The translations under genes were made by a program, and so were the position numbers. A DNA stretch of 12,987 nt from CAZKMM01 sp964553915 (GTDB taxonomy: Bacteria > RBG-13-61-14 > DRUE01). Each line of letters begins with the position of its first letter. Within the stretch, counting starts at the first letter, position 1. Below, piece after piece: positions 7,304 to 12,987 of the stretch. The stretch spans positions 1 to 12,987 of the forward strand of contig CAZKMM010000076.1 in assembly GCA_964553915.1 (NCBI GenBank), in the 5' to 3' direction. The notes below the pieces were generated by a model. It ran no database searches. It had not been told where the DNA came from and saw only the letters and a program-made list of their open reading frames with translations.

Positions 7304-8812
7304 TCAGGCGAGGAACTGACGGAGGAGTTTCTCTGCTTCTTCGGTTCCAAAGGGCAGATTCTGAAGTTCTGCTCTCTGATTAACGGCAGTAAAAGTAGCT
7401 TCTAAAAACATCAGGAAGCTGTGGATTTCTCTTTTAAATTTTTTCCGGAATTCTGGCTGAGCTAATTTTTTATCTTCAATTCCGTTCAGATAGTCAAAAA
7501 ATTTCTGGAATTCTTCCCGGTCATAAGCCCGCACCAGAGGAAAACTCATATTCTGGTAATAATAAACAAAATTCCGAAGGGTGCCAAGATAATCAAAAAC
7601 TGGCTCCAGATTCCGCTCCTTTTCGCAGGTTTCTAAAATTGTTTCCAGTTGTGCCAGCACCCGGGCAAAGAGCCAGACATCCCGCCTCAGTTTTAAGGAC
7701 TGCTCCAGCCGGCTTAAAAAATCTTTAAAAACATCTCTTCCTCGCAGGCTTGGGTCAAACACCCGACAGAGCTCAATAATTGCCTGCTGGAAGATATTGG
7801 TGAGCAGACCCCGGGAGCGGGTGATTCCGGTTTCCAGAACTTCTGGCTCCTGCACTGAGCCAGCATCTTTGATTTCCAGCTCAAAGATTTTTTTCATCTC
7901 TACTTCCAGCTGGAAGGCAAAGGAATCTAAAAGCTCAATCATTTCTTTTCCCTGTTTGGTATTGGCAAAGTTAATTTCTTTCAGACGCGCAGGAACAAAA
8001 TTTTCAAAAGCATTTGATAAAATCTTTGCCTCGGATTTGACCAGAGCAAAAATTAAAAGCGAATCTCTCAGTCGGGAAGGCTCCCGGGTATTTTGAGGAA
8101 TTAAGCTCAAATACCGAAGAAGCTTGAACAAAAGCAGAATCACTGCAGAGAAAATCTTTTTTACCTCCGGCTCAGCAATCCCCCGCACCACCCGAATAAT
8201 CCGGGGAGATTGAATCACATCATAATGAGGAGAGAAGCCCAGTGCCCGGAAAGGATTAAAATATCGGTTGGAGATAATCTCCCGGGAAATCATTTGCTGA
8301 AGGTAGTAAAAGACCGGATAGGGCTTTTCTTTAAGCCGAAGCAGATTTTGCGCCAGCTCGGAATAATCAGTCAGGCTATGGCAGAGGATATAAAGCGATT
8401 CTATGGGAGTGCGCTGATGCACGGCCCGGGAAATCAACTCTGACCGCTGGTAATCACTAAGCAGACAGGTCTCAACATAATTCTGGAAATGCAGGATATT
8501 TGCCTCCGGCTCAGGTAGAAGGGTTCTGATCAGAATTACCGCCCGAACCAGTGAATTCCTCACTACCTCCAGCTCGCCGGTAAAATCCCGGGCGAATAAA
8601 TTATTCCGGTCAGAAATCGGGTGATTATTCAGATTAGAAAAGCGAACCAGTCCCTTTAAAAGAACCTCCAGCTCAAAAATCTTATTCTGCTTCTGCTCCA
8701 CCTCCAGAGCACGAAACCACCGCTTCCGCTCCGCTAAAAGTTTTCGGAGATTCCTGGTGGGCTCGGACCAGAGTTCCTCCAGTTCCTCTCTCTCCCAGAG
8801 CTCCTCTCCCAT
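7304..8812 (-). CDS. Uncharacterised all-helical protein upstream of mfd
   Basis: I do not recognise this 502-residue protein. It is rich in Glu, Leu, Arg and Phe and looks helical throughout, with no signal peptide, no Cys cluster, no Walker motif and no evident catalytic signature. The start is highly acidic and Trp-containing (EELWEREELEELWSEP) and is followed by a basic stretch (RNLRKLLAERKRWFRAL). One fairly hydrophobic segment, IFSAVILLLFKLLRYLSLIP, lies near the middle, but its Lys and Arg make a transmembrane helix doubtful. The last third has long amphipathic helices (for instance EVEMKKIFELEIKDAG and CRVFDPSLRGRDVFKDFL). The sequence keeps the codon habits of its neighbours, so it looks like a genuine resident gene. 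The ATG at 8812 lies 11 nt after the -10 of the strongest promoter in the window. The stop is 10 nt before the mfd start, which suggests one transcript and a possible link to transcription or repair. Function is unknown. Confidence 0.85.
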   Translation of the reverse strand: MGEELWEREELEELWSEPTRNLRKLLAERKRWFRALEVEQKQNKIFELEVLLKGLVRFSNLNNHPISDRNNLFARDFTGELEVVRNSLVRAVILIRTLLPEPEANILHFQNYVETCLLSDYQRSELISRAVHQRTPIESLYILCHSLTDYSELAQNLLRLKEKPYPVFYYLQQMISREIISNRYFNPFRALGFSPHYDVIQSPRIIRVVRGIAEPEVKKIFSAVILLLFKLLRYLSLIPQNTREPSRLRDSLLIFALVKSEAKILSNAFENFVPARLKEINFANTKQGKEMIELLDSFAFQLEVEMKKIFELEIKDAGSVQEPEVLETGITRSRGLLTNIFQQAIIELCRVFDPSLRGRDVFKDFLSRLEQSLKLRRDVWLFARVLAQLETILETCEKERNLEPVFDYLGTLRNFVYYYQNMSFPLVRAYDREEFQKFFDYLNGIEDKKLAQPEFRKKFKREIHSFLMFLEATFTAVNQRAELQNLPFGTEEAEKLLRQFLA

Positions 8813-8823
8813 CCTGAATTTTG

Positions 8824-8852
8824 AGTATAATTGAGCCAGAAAGGGTTGTCAA
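8824..8852 (-). promoter_or_regulatory. Strong sigma70-type promoter for the unknown gene-mfd operon
   Basis: On the minus strand TTGACA (8847-8852), a perfect -35 match, is followed after 17 nt by TATACT (8824-8829), one mismatch from consensus. The ATG at 8812 is 11 nt past the -10, leaving a leader of roughly 4 to 6 nt. This is the best housekeeping-type promoter seen in the window. Confidence 0.75.
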
Positions 8853-8905
8853 AAGCTTCAAAGAACTCAATAAAGCGAAAATCTTAACTTAAATCTTTTC
8901 CTTTC

Positions 8906-8934
8906 TTGGGATTAAAAGAAAAGCTGGATATAAT
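8906..8934 (+). promoter_or_regulatory. Promoter of MBL-fold hydrolase gene
   Basis: TTGGGA (8906-8911), 17 nt, then a perfect TATAAT (8929-8934). Only 9 nt separate the -10 from the ATG at 8944 (6 nt from the TTG at 8941), so the mRNA should start at or within a few bases of the start codon. It diverges from the promoter at 8824-8852, with 53 bp between the two -35 boxes. Confidence 0.65.
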
Positions 8935-8943
8935 CTAGGATTG

Positions 8944-9702
8944 ATGAGAATTGTTTTTCTTGGCACCGGCACCGCAATTCCCCTGAAGGAGCGAAGGTGT
9001 GCGGGAATTTATCTGGAGAGCGAGGGGCGGAGGATTTTGCTGGATATGGGACCCGGGGTTCTGGGCAGGCTGGCAGAAGCCGGGATAGATTATCTTTCCC
9101 TTTCCGCCATTTTTATCACCCATTTTCATCCGGACCATATCCTGGATTTGTTTGCTTATTTATTTGCTCTGCGTAATCCGGACTATCCCCGTCAAAAACC
9201 GCTTTATTTGTTCGGGGCAAAAGGCTTGAAAGAGCTTCTGGAAAAAATGAATCAGATTTTTTCTGGCTGGTTTTTGCCCCGGGGATATGAGCTGATTTTA
9301 GAGGAGCTACCTTCGGACCGGGCTCATCATATCCTTTTTCAGGGGATAAAGGTAATTTCTATTCCGGTTTTTCATTCTGATTCCAGTCTGGGCTACCGGC
9401 TGGAGCTGGAGGGCAAGGTAATTGCTTATTCCGGGGACTGCGGGGATTGTCCGGAGTTAAGGGAGCTGGGAGCAGGTGCGGACCTGCTGATTTTAGAGGC
9501 AAGCTGGGCAGAAGAAAAAGAAACCAGAGAGCATCTCACCCCGGCTCAGGCAGGAAAGATTGCTCAGGAGAGTGAAGCAAAGAGATTGGCACTGGTTCAT
9601 TTTTATCCGAAGGTGCTGGAGACAGATACAAAATCTCAGGTGGAGGAGCATTTTTCCGGCAGGGTAATTATTGCGGAGGATTTGTTAGAGATTTTGCTTT
9701 AG
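8944..9702 (+). CDS. Metallo-beta-lactamase fold hydrolase (RNase Z-like group)
   Basis: The 252-residue protein starts MRIVFLGTGTAIP and has the metal-binding signature HFHPDH (H60, H62, D64, H65), a third-site His in FHSDSS (H144), the bridging Asp in YSGDC (D165), HLTPAQAG (H197) and a last His in LVHFYP (H219). This set and order match the two-metal site of the RNase Z/ElaC and related cyclic-phosphodiesterase branch of the superfamily. The protein is shorter than typical tRNase Z, and I do not see the flexible Gly-Pro arm that binds tRNA, so a general MBL-fold phosphodiesterase is as likely as a tRNA 3'-processing enzyme. Unusual is a CGDC pair (C166, C169) directly after the bridging Asp. 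The ATG at 8944 is preferred; the adjoining TTG at 8941 would add one residue. The DUF1858-recG pair follows after 27 nt on the same strand. Confidence 0.88.
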   Translation: MRIVFLGTGTAIPLKERRCAGIYLESEGRRILLDMGPGVLGRLAEAGIDYLSLSAIFITHFHPDHILDLFAYLFALRNPDYPRQKPLYLFGAKGLKELLEKMNQIFSGWFLPRGYELILEELPSDRAHHILFQGIKVISIPVFHSDSSLGYRLELEGKVIAYSGDCGDCPELRELGAGADLLILEASWAEEKETREHLTPAQAGKIAQESEAKRLALVHFYPKVLETDTKSQVEEHFSGRVIIAEDLLEILL

Positions 9703-9711
9703 GAAAATTTT

Positions 9712-9720
9712 TGTTAAAAT
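9712..9720 (+). promoter_or_regulatory. Putative extended -10 promoter for DUF1858-recG
   Basis: TGT followed by TAAAAT (9715-9720) forms an extended -10 element 9 nt before the ATG at 9730. The -35 region 17 nt upstream (TTTTGC, 9692-9697) is poor. It lies in the 27-nt gap after the MBL gene, so DUF1858-recG may be read both from here and by read-through. Confidence 0.4.
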
Positions 9721-9729
9721 TTTTTCACA

Positions 9730-9942
9730 ATGGCTCAAAGGAAGATTTCTCCGGATATGACTGTTGCACAGCTTCTTAAAAAATATCCGGAGTTGGTTCG
9801 GGTGTTCAAAAAGCTGAGAATGGACTGTCCGCATTGCAAAGGCAGGGAAAGTGAAACCCTTGCCTGGGTGGCAAGGATGCACGGGAAAAAACCACAGGAG
9901 CTGATTAAAATCCTGGAGCAGAATCTTAAAGGCTCTGAATGA
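9730..9942 (+). CDS. DUF1858 redox-disulfide domain protein
   Basis: This 70-residue protein reads ISPDMTVAQLLKKYPELVRVFKKLRMDCPHCKG and then ETLAWVARMHGKKPQELIKIL. That is the DUF1858 pattern (the domain also found N-terminally in ScdA/RIC-type iron-sulfur repair proteins and called hybrid-cluster-protein-associated): a D-M-T-V/I start, a helix with KYPEL, a C-x-x-C pair (C33, C36) and a second helix with a H-G-x-x-x-x-x-L motif. The two Cys could form a redox disulfide or bind a metal; the sequence does not decide which. The domain occupies the whole protein. No Shine-Dalgarno sequence precedes the ATG, which lies 9 nt after a TAAAAT hexamer. The stop shares ATGA with the recG start, so recG translation is likely coupled to it. 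Any functional tie to RecG is inference. Confidence 0.85.
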   Translation: MAQRKISPDMTVAQLLKKYPELVRVFKKLRMDCPHCKGRESETLAWVARMHGKKPQELIKILEQNLKGSE

Positions 9943-12296
9943 ATCCCAGCCCGGAAGAATTTTTGAAAAAGCTCCTTTCTCATTCCCTTCCTGCTCTTCG
10001 CCGGATAAAGGGTCTGGAAAAAACTTTATTGGAGTATTTTGCCCGGATTTCTGACCGCCAGCTTCAAATACAATTAAATCAGCTCTGCCAGGGATTTGAG
10101 GGGCTGAGCGGGGAAGAAAAAAGAGCCCGTCTTAAGGAAATGCTTAAGCTCTTAAAAGGAGAGGAGGGGAAAAGAAAATTTCGGGAGGAGCGAAAAACAG
10201 ATTTAAAAAGTCCGGTGCGGTATTTAAAAGGGATAGGTCCCTGGCTGAGCGAGAAGCTGGAGAAAAAAGGTATCCATACCATTGAGGACCTGCTTTATTA
10301 CCTTCCCTATCGGTATGAGGACCGAAGGAATTACAAAAAAATTTCTTCTTTAAAAATCGGGGAGCGGGCAGTGGTTGCGGGTAAGGTGGTGAGTGTGGGC
10401 AGGGCTCGGGGAAGGAGCTGGCAGGGATTTCAGGCGGTGATTGATGATGGAAGCGGAACTTTACTTCTTCGCTGGTTTCATTCTCCGGGAAATTATCTGG
10501 AAGAGAGGCTGGAAAAGGGCAGGGTGGTGATTGCCTGTCAGGTGGTTCGGAAGTATGGAGCGATTTTAGAGATGGCGCATCCGGAGATGGAGATTTTAGA
10601 GCCCGGGGAAGAGCTGGATTCTTTGAGCTTTTCAAGGATTGTTCCGGTTTATTCCCTTCCAGAGGGATTTTCTCAAAAGCAGTTTCGGAGCCTGATTCAT
10701 CGGGCACTGGAGGAATTTTCTGACCAGCTGGCGGATATAGTCCCGGCAGAAATAAGAGCGGTTCGGAAATTGCCGGACTTAAAAGAATCTCTTAAAAGCC
10801 TTCATTTTCCGGGAGAGGAGGCAGATATTTCTTCTTTGAATCAGAAGCGTTCGGTCTGGCATTGCAGGTTGTATTATCAGGAGTTTTTTCTTCTGGAGCT
10901 GGCTTTAGCTTTGAGCCGGAGGGGGATTTCTGGGGAGCGGGCTTATCCGGTGCGAGGAGGAGAGAGGCTGAGCAGAAAACTCCGGCAGGTCCTGGGATTT
11001 ACTCTTACCCCGGCTCAGGAGCGGGTGATTAAAGAGATAGAGCAGGACCTTGCCCGGAGCAAGCCAATGCATCGGCTTCTTCAGGGAGATGTGGGAGCGG
11101 GCAAGACCATTGTTGCTTTATTTTCTGCTCTGCGGGTAATTTCTGCCGGGCTTCAGGTGGCGGTGATGGCGCCAAGCGAGGTTTTAGCGGAACAGCACTG
11201 GTTGAATTTTCACCGCTGGCTGGATTCTCTGGGCATTTCCTGTGCCCTGCTCACTTCCGGGGTGCGGGGAAAAAGGAGAGAGGAGATTTTGGAGCAGGTT
11301 CGCTCTGGCAGGCTCAAGCTTTTAGTGGGCACCCAGTCTTTAATCCAGCAAAAGGTTGAATTTGAAAAGCTCGGGCTGGCAATTATTGATGAACAGCACC
11401 GGTTCGGGGTGAAACAGAGGGCTCAGCTTAAAGCCAAAGGCAAAGAGCGCATCCCGCATATTCTGGTAATGACCGCCACCCCCATTCCCCGAAGCCTGGC
11501 AATGACTGCTTATGGGGACCTGGACCTTTCTCTTTTAGACCAGCTTCCTCCGGGAAGAAAACCGCCCAGAACCCATTTAATTTTTGCCCGGGAGATTTCC
11601 CGGGCTTGGAGAGAGGTTAAAGCTCGGGTGGAGGCTGGGGAGCAGGCTTATATAGTTTATCCTCTGGTAGAGGAATCTGCCCGGCTGGAGCTGGCAAATG
11701 CTACGGAGAAGTTTAAAGAGCTTTCTGAGCGGGTCTTTGCGGAATTTTCTCTGGGATTGCTTCACGGAAGAATGCCTCCGGAGAAAAAAGAGCAGGTAAT
11801 GGAGCGGTTTCGGGCTGGAGAGATTCAAATTCTGGTAGCCACCACAGTGATAGAAGTGGGAATAGATGTTCCCAATGCCACGGTGATGGTAATAGAGCAC
11901 TGCGAGCGATTTGGCTTGAGCCAGCTTCATCAGCTTCGGGGAAGGGTGGCAAGAAGTGAGAAAGAGGCGGTTTGCTATTTAGTGGCACATCCCCCGTTTT
12001 CGGAATCTGCCAAAGAAAGGCTCCGGGTGGTGGCAGAGACTCAAGATGGATTTAAGATTGCAGAGGCAGACCTTCGGCTTCGGGGACCAGGGGAATTTCT
12101 CGGCACCCGCCAGAGCGGGATGCCTCCTTTAAAATTTGCGGATTTGATTCGGGATGTTAAAGAGCTTTCCCTTGCCCGAAATGATGCTTTTGCCTGGGCA
12201 GAAAAGGCAGACTGGCAAAGAGCCGAGCTTGTTCCTTTGAAAAAGGAGCTGAAAAAAAGATATGGAAAGGTTCTCTCTCTTGCCCGGGTGGGATAG
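9939..12296 (+). CDS. recG: ATP-dependent DNA helicase RecG
   Basis: RecG unwinds branched DNA, regresses stalled forks and removes R-loops and D-loops. The 785-residue product carries an N-terminal helical extension of about 90 residues ahead of SPVRYLKGIGPWLSEKL, a feature of many RecG proteins outside the enterobacteria. Next come LLYYLPYRYEDRR and the OB-fold wedge domain (about 140-225, GERAVVAGKVVSV to EMAHPEMEIL). The motor follows: Walker A GDVGAGKT (G383, K389), DEQH (484-487), TATPIPRS, VATTVIEVGIDVPNA and the C-terminal LRGPGEFLGTRQSG. Motif VI reads QLRGRVARS where RGRVGRG or RGRVGRS is usual; the Arg residues are kept, so activity is probably not lost. The ATG at 9939 overlaps the DUF1858 stop as ATGA, with a weak AAAGG 6 nt upstream. 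The gene converges with aspS, leaving 44 nt between the stops. Confidence 0.97.
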   Translation: MNPSPEEFLKKLLSHSLPALRRIKGLEKTLLEYFARISDRQLQIQLNQLCQGFEGLSGEEKRARLKEMLKLLKGEEGKRKFREERKTDLKSPVRYLKGIGPWLSEKLEKKGIHTIEDLLYYLPYRYEDRRNYKKISSLKIGERAVVAGKVVSVGRARGRSWQGFQAVIDDGSGTLLLRWFHSPGNYLEERLEKGRVVIACQVVRKYGAILEMAHPEMEILEPGEELDSLSFSRIVPVYSLPEGFSQKQFRSLIHRALEEFSDQLADIVPAEIRAVRKLPDLKESLKSLHFPGEEADISSLNQKRSVWHCRLYYQEFFLLELALALSRRGISGERAYPVRGGERLSRKLRQVLGFTLTPAQERVIKEIEQDLARSKPMHRLLQGDVGAGKTIVALFSALRVISAGLQVAVMAPSEVLAEQHWLNFHRWLDSLGISCALLTSGVRGKRREEILEQVRSGRLKLLVGTQSLIQQKVEFEKLGLAIIDEQHRFGVKQRAQLKAKGKERIPHILVMTATPIPRSLAMTAYGDLDLSLLDQLPPGRKPPRTHLIFAREISRAWREVKARVEAGEQAYIVYPLVEESARLELANATEKFKELSERVFAEFSLGLLHGRMPPEKKEQVMERFRAGEIQILVATTVIEVGIDVPNATVMVIEHCERFGLSQLHQLRGRVARSEKEAVCYLVAHPPFSESAKERLRVVAETQDGFKIAEADLRLRGPGEFLGTRQSGMPPLKFADLIRDVKELSLARNDAFAWAEKADWQRAELVPLKKELKKRYGKVLSLARVG

Positions 12297-12340
12297 TTTT
12301 TAAAACTCCTTGAAAAGCTCAACAGCTTCTTTGATGATTT

Positions 12341-12987
12341 TTACTCTTCTTCAACAATTTTTAAATGAAGTTCTTTGAGCTGGTCCGGGCTGACCGGGCT
12401 GGGAGCATCGCACATCAGGTCCACCGCAGATTGGGTTTTGGGAAAGGCAATCACATCCCGGATGGAATCTCCTCCGACCAGAAGCTGAAGCAGGCGGTCC
12501 AAGCCCAGGGCAATTCCGCCGTGAGGAGGGGCACCATATTTAAGAGCATCCAGGAGAAAGCCGAACTTCATCTTTGCTTCTTGCTCACCAATTCCCAGCA
12601 CCTGAAAGATTCTTTCCTGAAGGTCTGTGCGGTGGATACGGATGGAGCCTCCGCCCAGCTCCACTCCATTTACCACCAGGTCATAAGCCAGGGCTTTAAC
12701 TCTTCCTGGTTCTTTTTCCAGGAATTCCAGGTGCTCAGGTTTGGGCATTGTGAAAGGATGATGGGTGGATTTCCATCTTTTTTCGCTCTCGCTCCATTCA
12801 AACATCGGGAAGTCCACCACCCAGAGGAAATTAAAGCCGGATTCCGGGATAATTCCCAGTCTTTTTCCCACCATCAGCCGGAGCTGAGCCATTGCCTCAT
12901 TAGTGATTTCAAATTTATCTGCCATAATCATTAACAGGTCGCCCGGCTTTGCCTCCAGCCGTTCAATCAATTTTTTCTGCTCTTCCT
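12341..12987 (-). CDS. aspS: Aspartyl-tRNA synthetase, C-terminal part (5' end outside window)
   Basis: The frame runs from the window edge to a TAA at 12341-12343 and gives about 214 residues of the enzyme that charges tRNA with aspartate. Visible are the end of the bacterial GAD-type insertion (KPGDLLMIMAD and AMAQLRLMVGKRLG), FLWVVDFPMFEW, HHPFTMPK, YDLVVNGVELGGGSIRIH, and the class II motif 3 region GIALGLDRLLQLLVGGDSIRDVIAFPK, whose Arg contacts ATP. These are characteristic of bacterial-type AspRS and differ from the archaeal/eukaryotic form, which lacks the insertion. The protein ends shortly after SAVDLMCDAPSPVSPDQL, the normal position for the family. Whether the enzyme also charges tRNA-Asn cannot be judged, because the anticodon-binding domain is outside the window. 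Confidence 0.96.
   Translation of the reverse strand, partial: EEQKKLIERLEAKPGDLLMIMADKFEITNEAMAQLRLMVGKRLGIIPESGFNFLWVVDFPMFEWSESEKRWKSTHHPFTMPKPEHLEFLEKEPGRVKALAYDLVVNGVELGGGSIRIHRTDLQERIFQVLGIGEQEAKMKFGFLLDALKYGAPPHGGIALGLDRLLQLLVGGDSIRDVIAFPKTQSAVDLMCDAPSPVSPDQLKELHLKIVEEE

Noticed and set aside
7294..7350. TTG start for mfd at 7350, giving a 47-nt overlap with the upstream gene.
   Set aside because: No Shine-Dalgarno sequence, and the extra residues are Ser/Lys-rich and unlike the Mfd N-terminus; the ATG at 7293 opens directly into the domain.
8826..8831. TATAAT on the plus strand upstream of the MBL gene.
   Set aside because: It overlaps the minus-strand TATACT, has no -35 at 17 nt, and would lie more than 100 nt from the gene; the TATAAT at 8929-8934 is far better placed.
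10144..10707. Open frame of 187 codons on the minus strand inside recG.
   Set aside because: It is Pro/Ser-rich low-complexity sequence antisense to the well-conserved RecG wedge region; no start signal. The same holds for the 189-codon plus-strand frame at 12365-12934 inside aspS and the 160-codon frame at 1646-2128 inside polA.
11733..11742. GTCTTTGCGG inside recG matches 10 bases of the 18-bp repeat.
   Set aside because: It encodes conserved-frame residues (RVFAEF) and the match does not extend; chance similarity.
1007..12296. The octamer GAGCTGGA recurs along the coding strand (about 15 copies in the minus-strand genes against about one in the other orientation), suggesting a Chi-like or other polar signal.
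   Set aside because: The copies I checked in polA read in frame as Glu-Leu-Glu, so protein composition and a preference for GAG CTG explain them. A genome-wide count corrected for codon use would be needed to revive the idea.
12313..12330. Possible bidirectional terminator between recG and aspS (AAGCT, CAAC loop, AGCTT).
   Set aside because: Only five perfect pairs with a mismatch beyond them, and no convincing T-run on either side.
12302..12343. Short helical-looking peptide (VKIIKEAVELFKEF) readable on the minus strand just after the aspS stop, in a different frame.
   Set aside because: Fourteen codons with no start signal; AspRS already ends at its usual C-terminus, so a lost extension is not needed to explain it.

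Overview
This is a bacterial chromosomal window of intermediate G+C content dominated by DNA-repair genes. The proteins are rich in Glu, Lys and Leu. The repair and translation genes are bacterial types: a three-domain PolI, Mfd, RecG, and an aspartyl-tRNA synthetase with a GAD-type insertion. I cannot name the phylum. The short distances between promoters and start codons, plus one gene I do not recognise, would fit a poorly sampled lineage, but that is inference. I see no rRNA, tRNA, CRISPR array, transposase or prophage gene.

Left edge (1-1006): the C-terminal end of an MFS-like membrane transporter is followed by a 212-nt spacer rich in repeats. Next comes a small two-gene module on the + strand, DUF4258 then DUF2283, whose reading frames overlap by 17 nt. 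The module sits between two identical 18-bp direct repeats (259-276 and 984-1001). The left copy is also one arm of an imperfect inverted repeat.

Centre, minus strand (1007-8812): read in the direction of transcription, these are a 502-residue protein I do not recognise, mfd (transcription-repair coupling factor) and polA (DNA polymerase I). The unknown gene has the best promoter in the window (TTGACA, 17 nt, TATACT). Its stop lies 10 nt before the likely mfd ATG, so the two are probably co-transcribed. polA follows mfd after 59 nt and has its own promoter-like sequence in that gap, so it may be read both from the operon and independently.

Right, plus strand (8944-12296): a metallo-beta-lactamase-fold hydrolase, a 70-residue DUF1858 protein with a CxxC motif, and recG. 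The DUF1858 stop and recG start share ATGA. The window ends in the 3' part of aspS on the minus strand, convergent with recG.

Functionally, Mfd removes RNA polymerase stalled at lesions and recruits UvrA. PolI fills the excision gap. RecG remodels stalled forks and R-loops. The window therefore holds three genes that deal with replication and transcription blocks, with two small uncharacterised or poorly characterised partners (the 502-residue protein and the DUF1858 protein) closely linked to mfd and recG. At all five transcription-unit heads visible here, a -10-like hexamer lies only 8 to 11 nt before the start codon, so leaderless or near-leaderless mRNAs are likely, whereas DUF2283, an internal gene, has a clear Shine-Dalgarno sequence.
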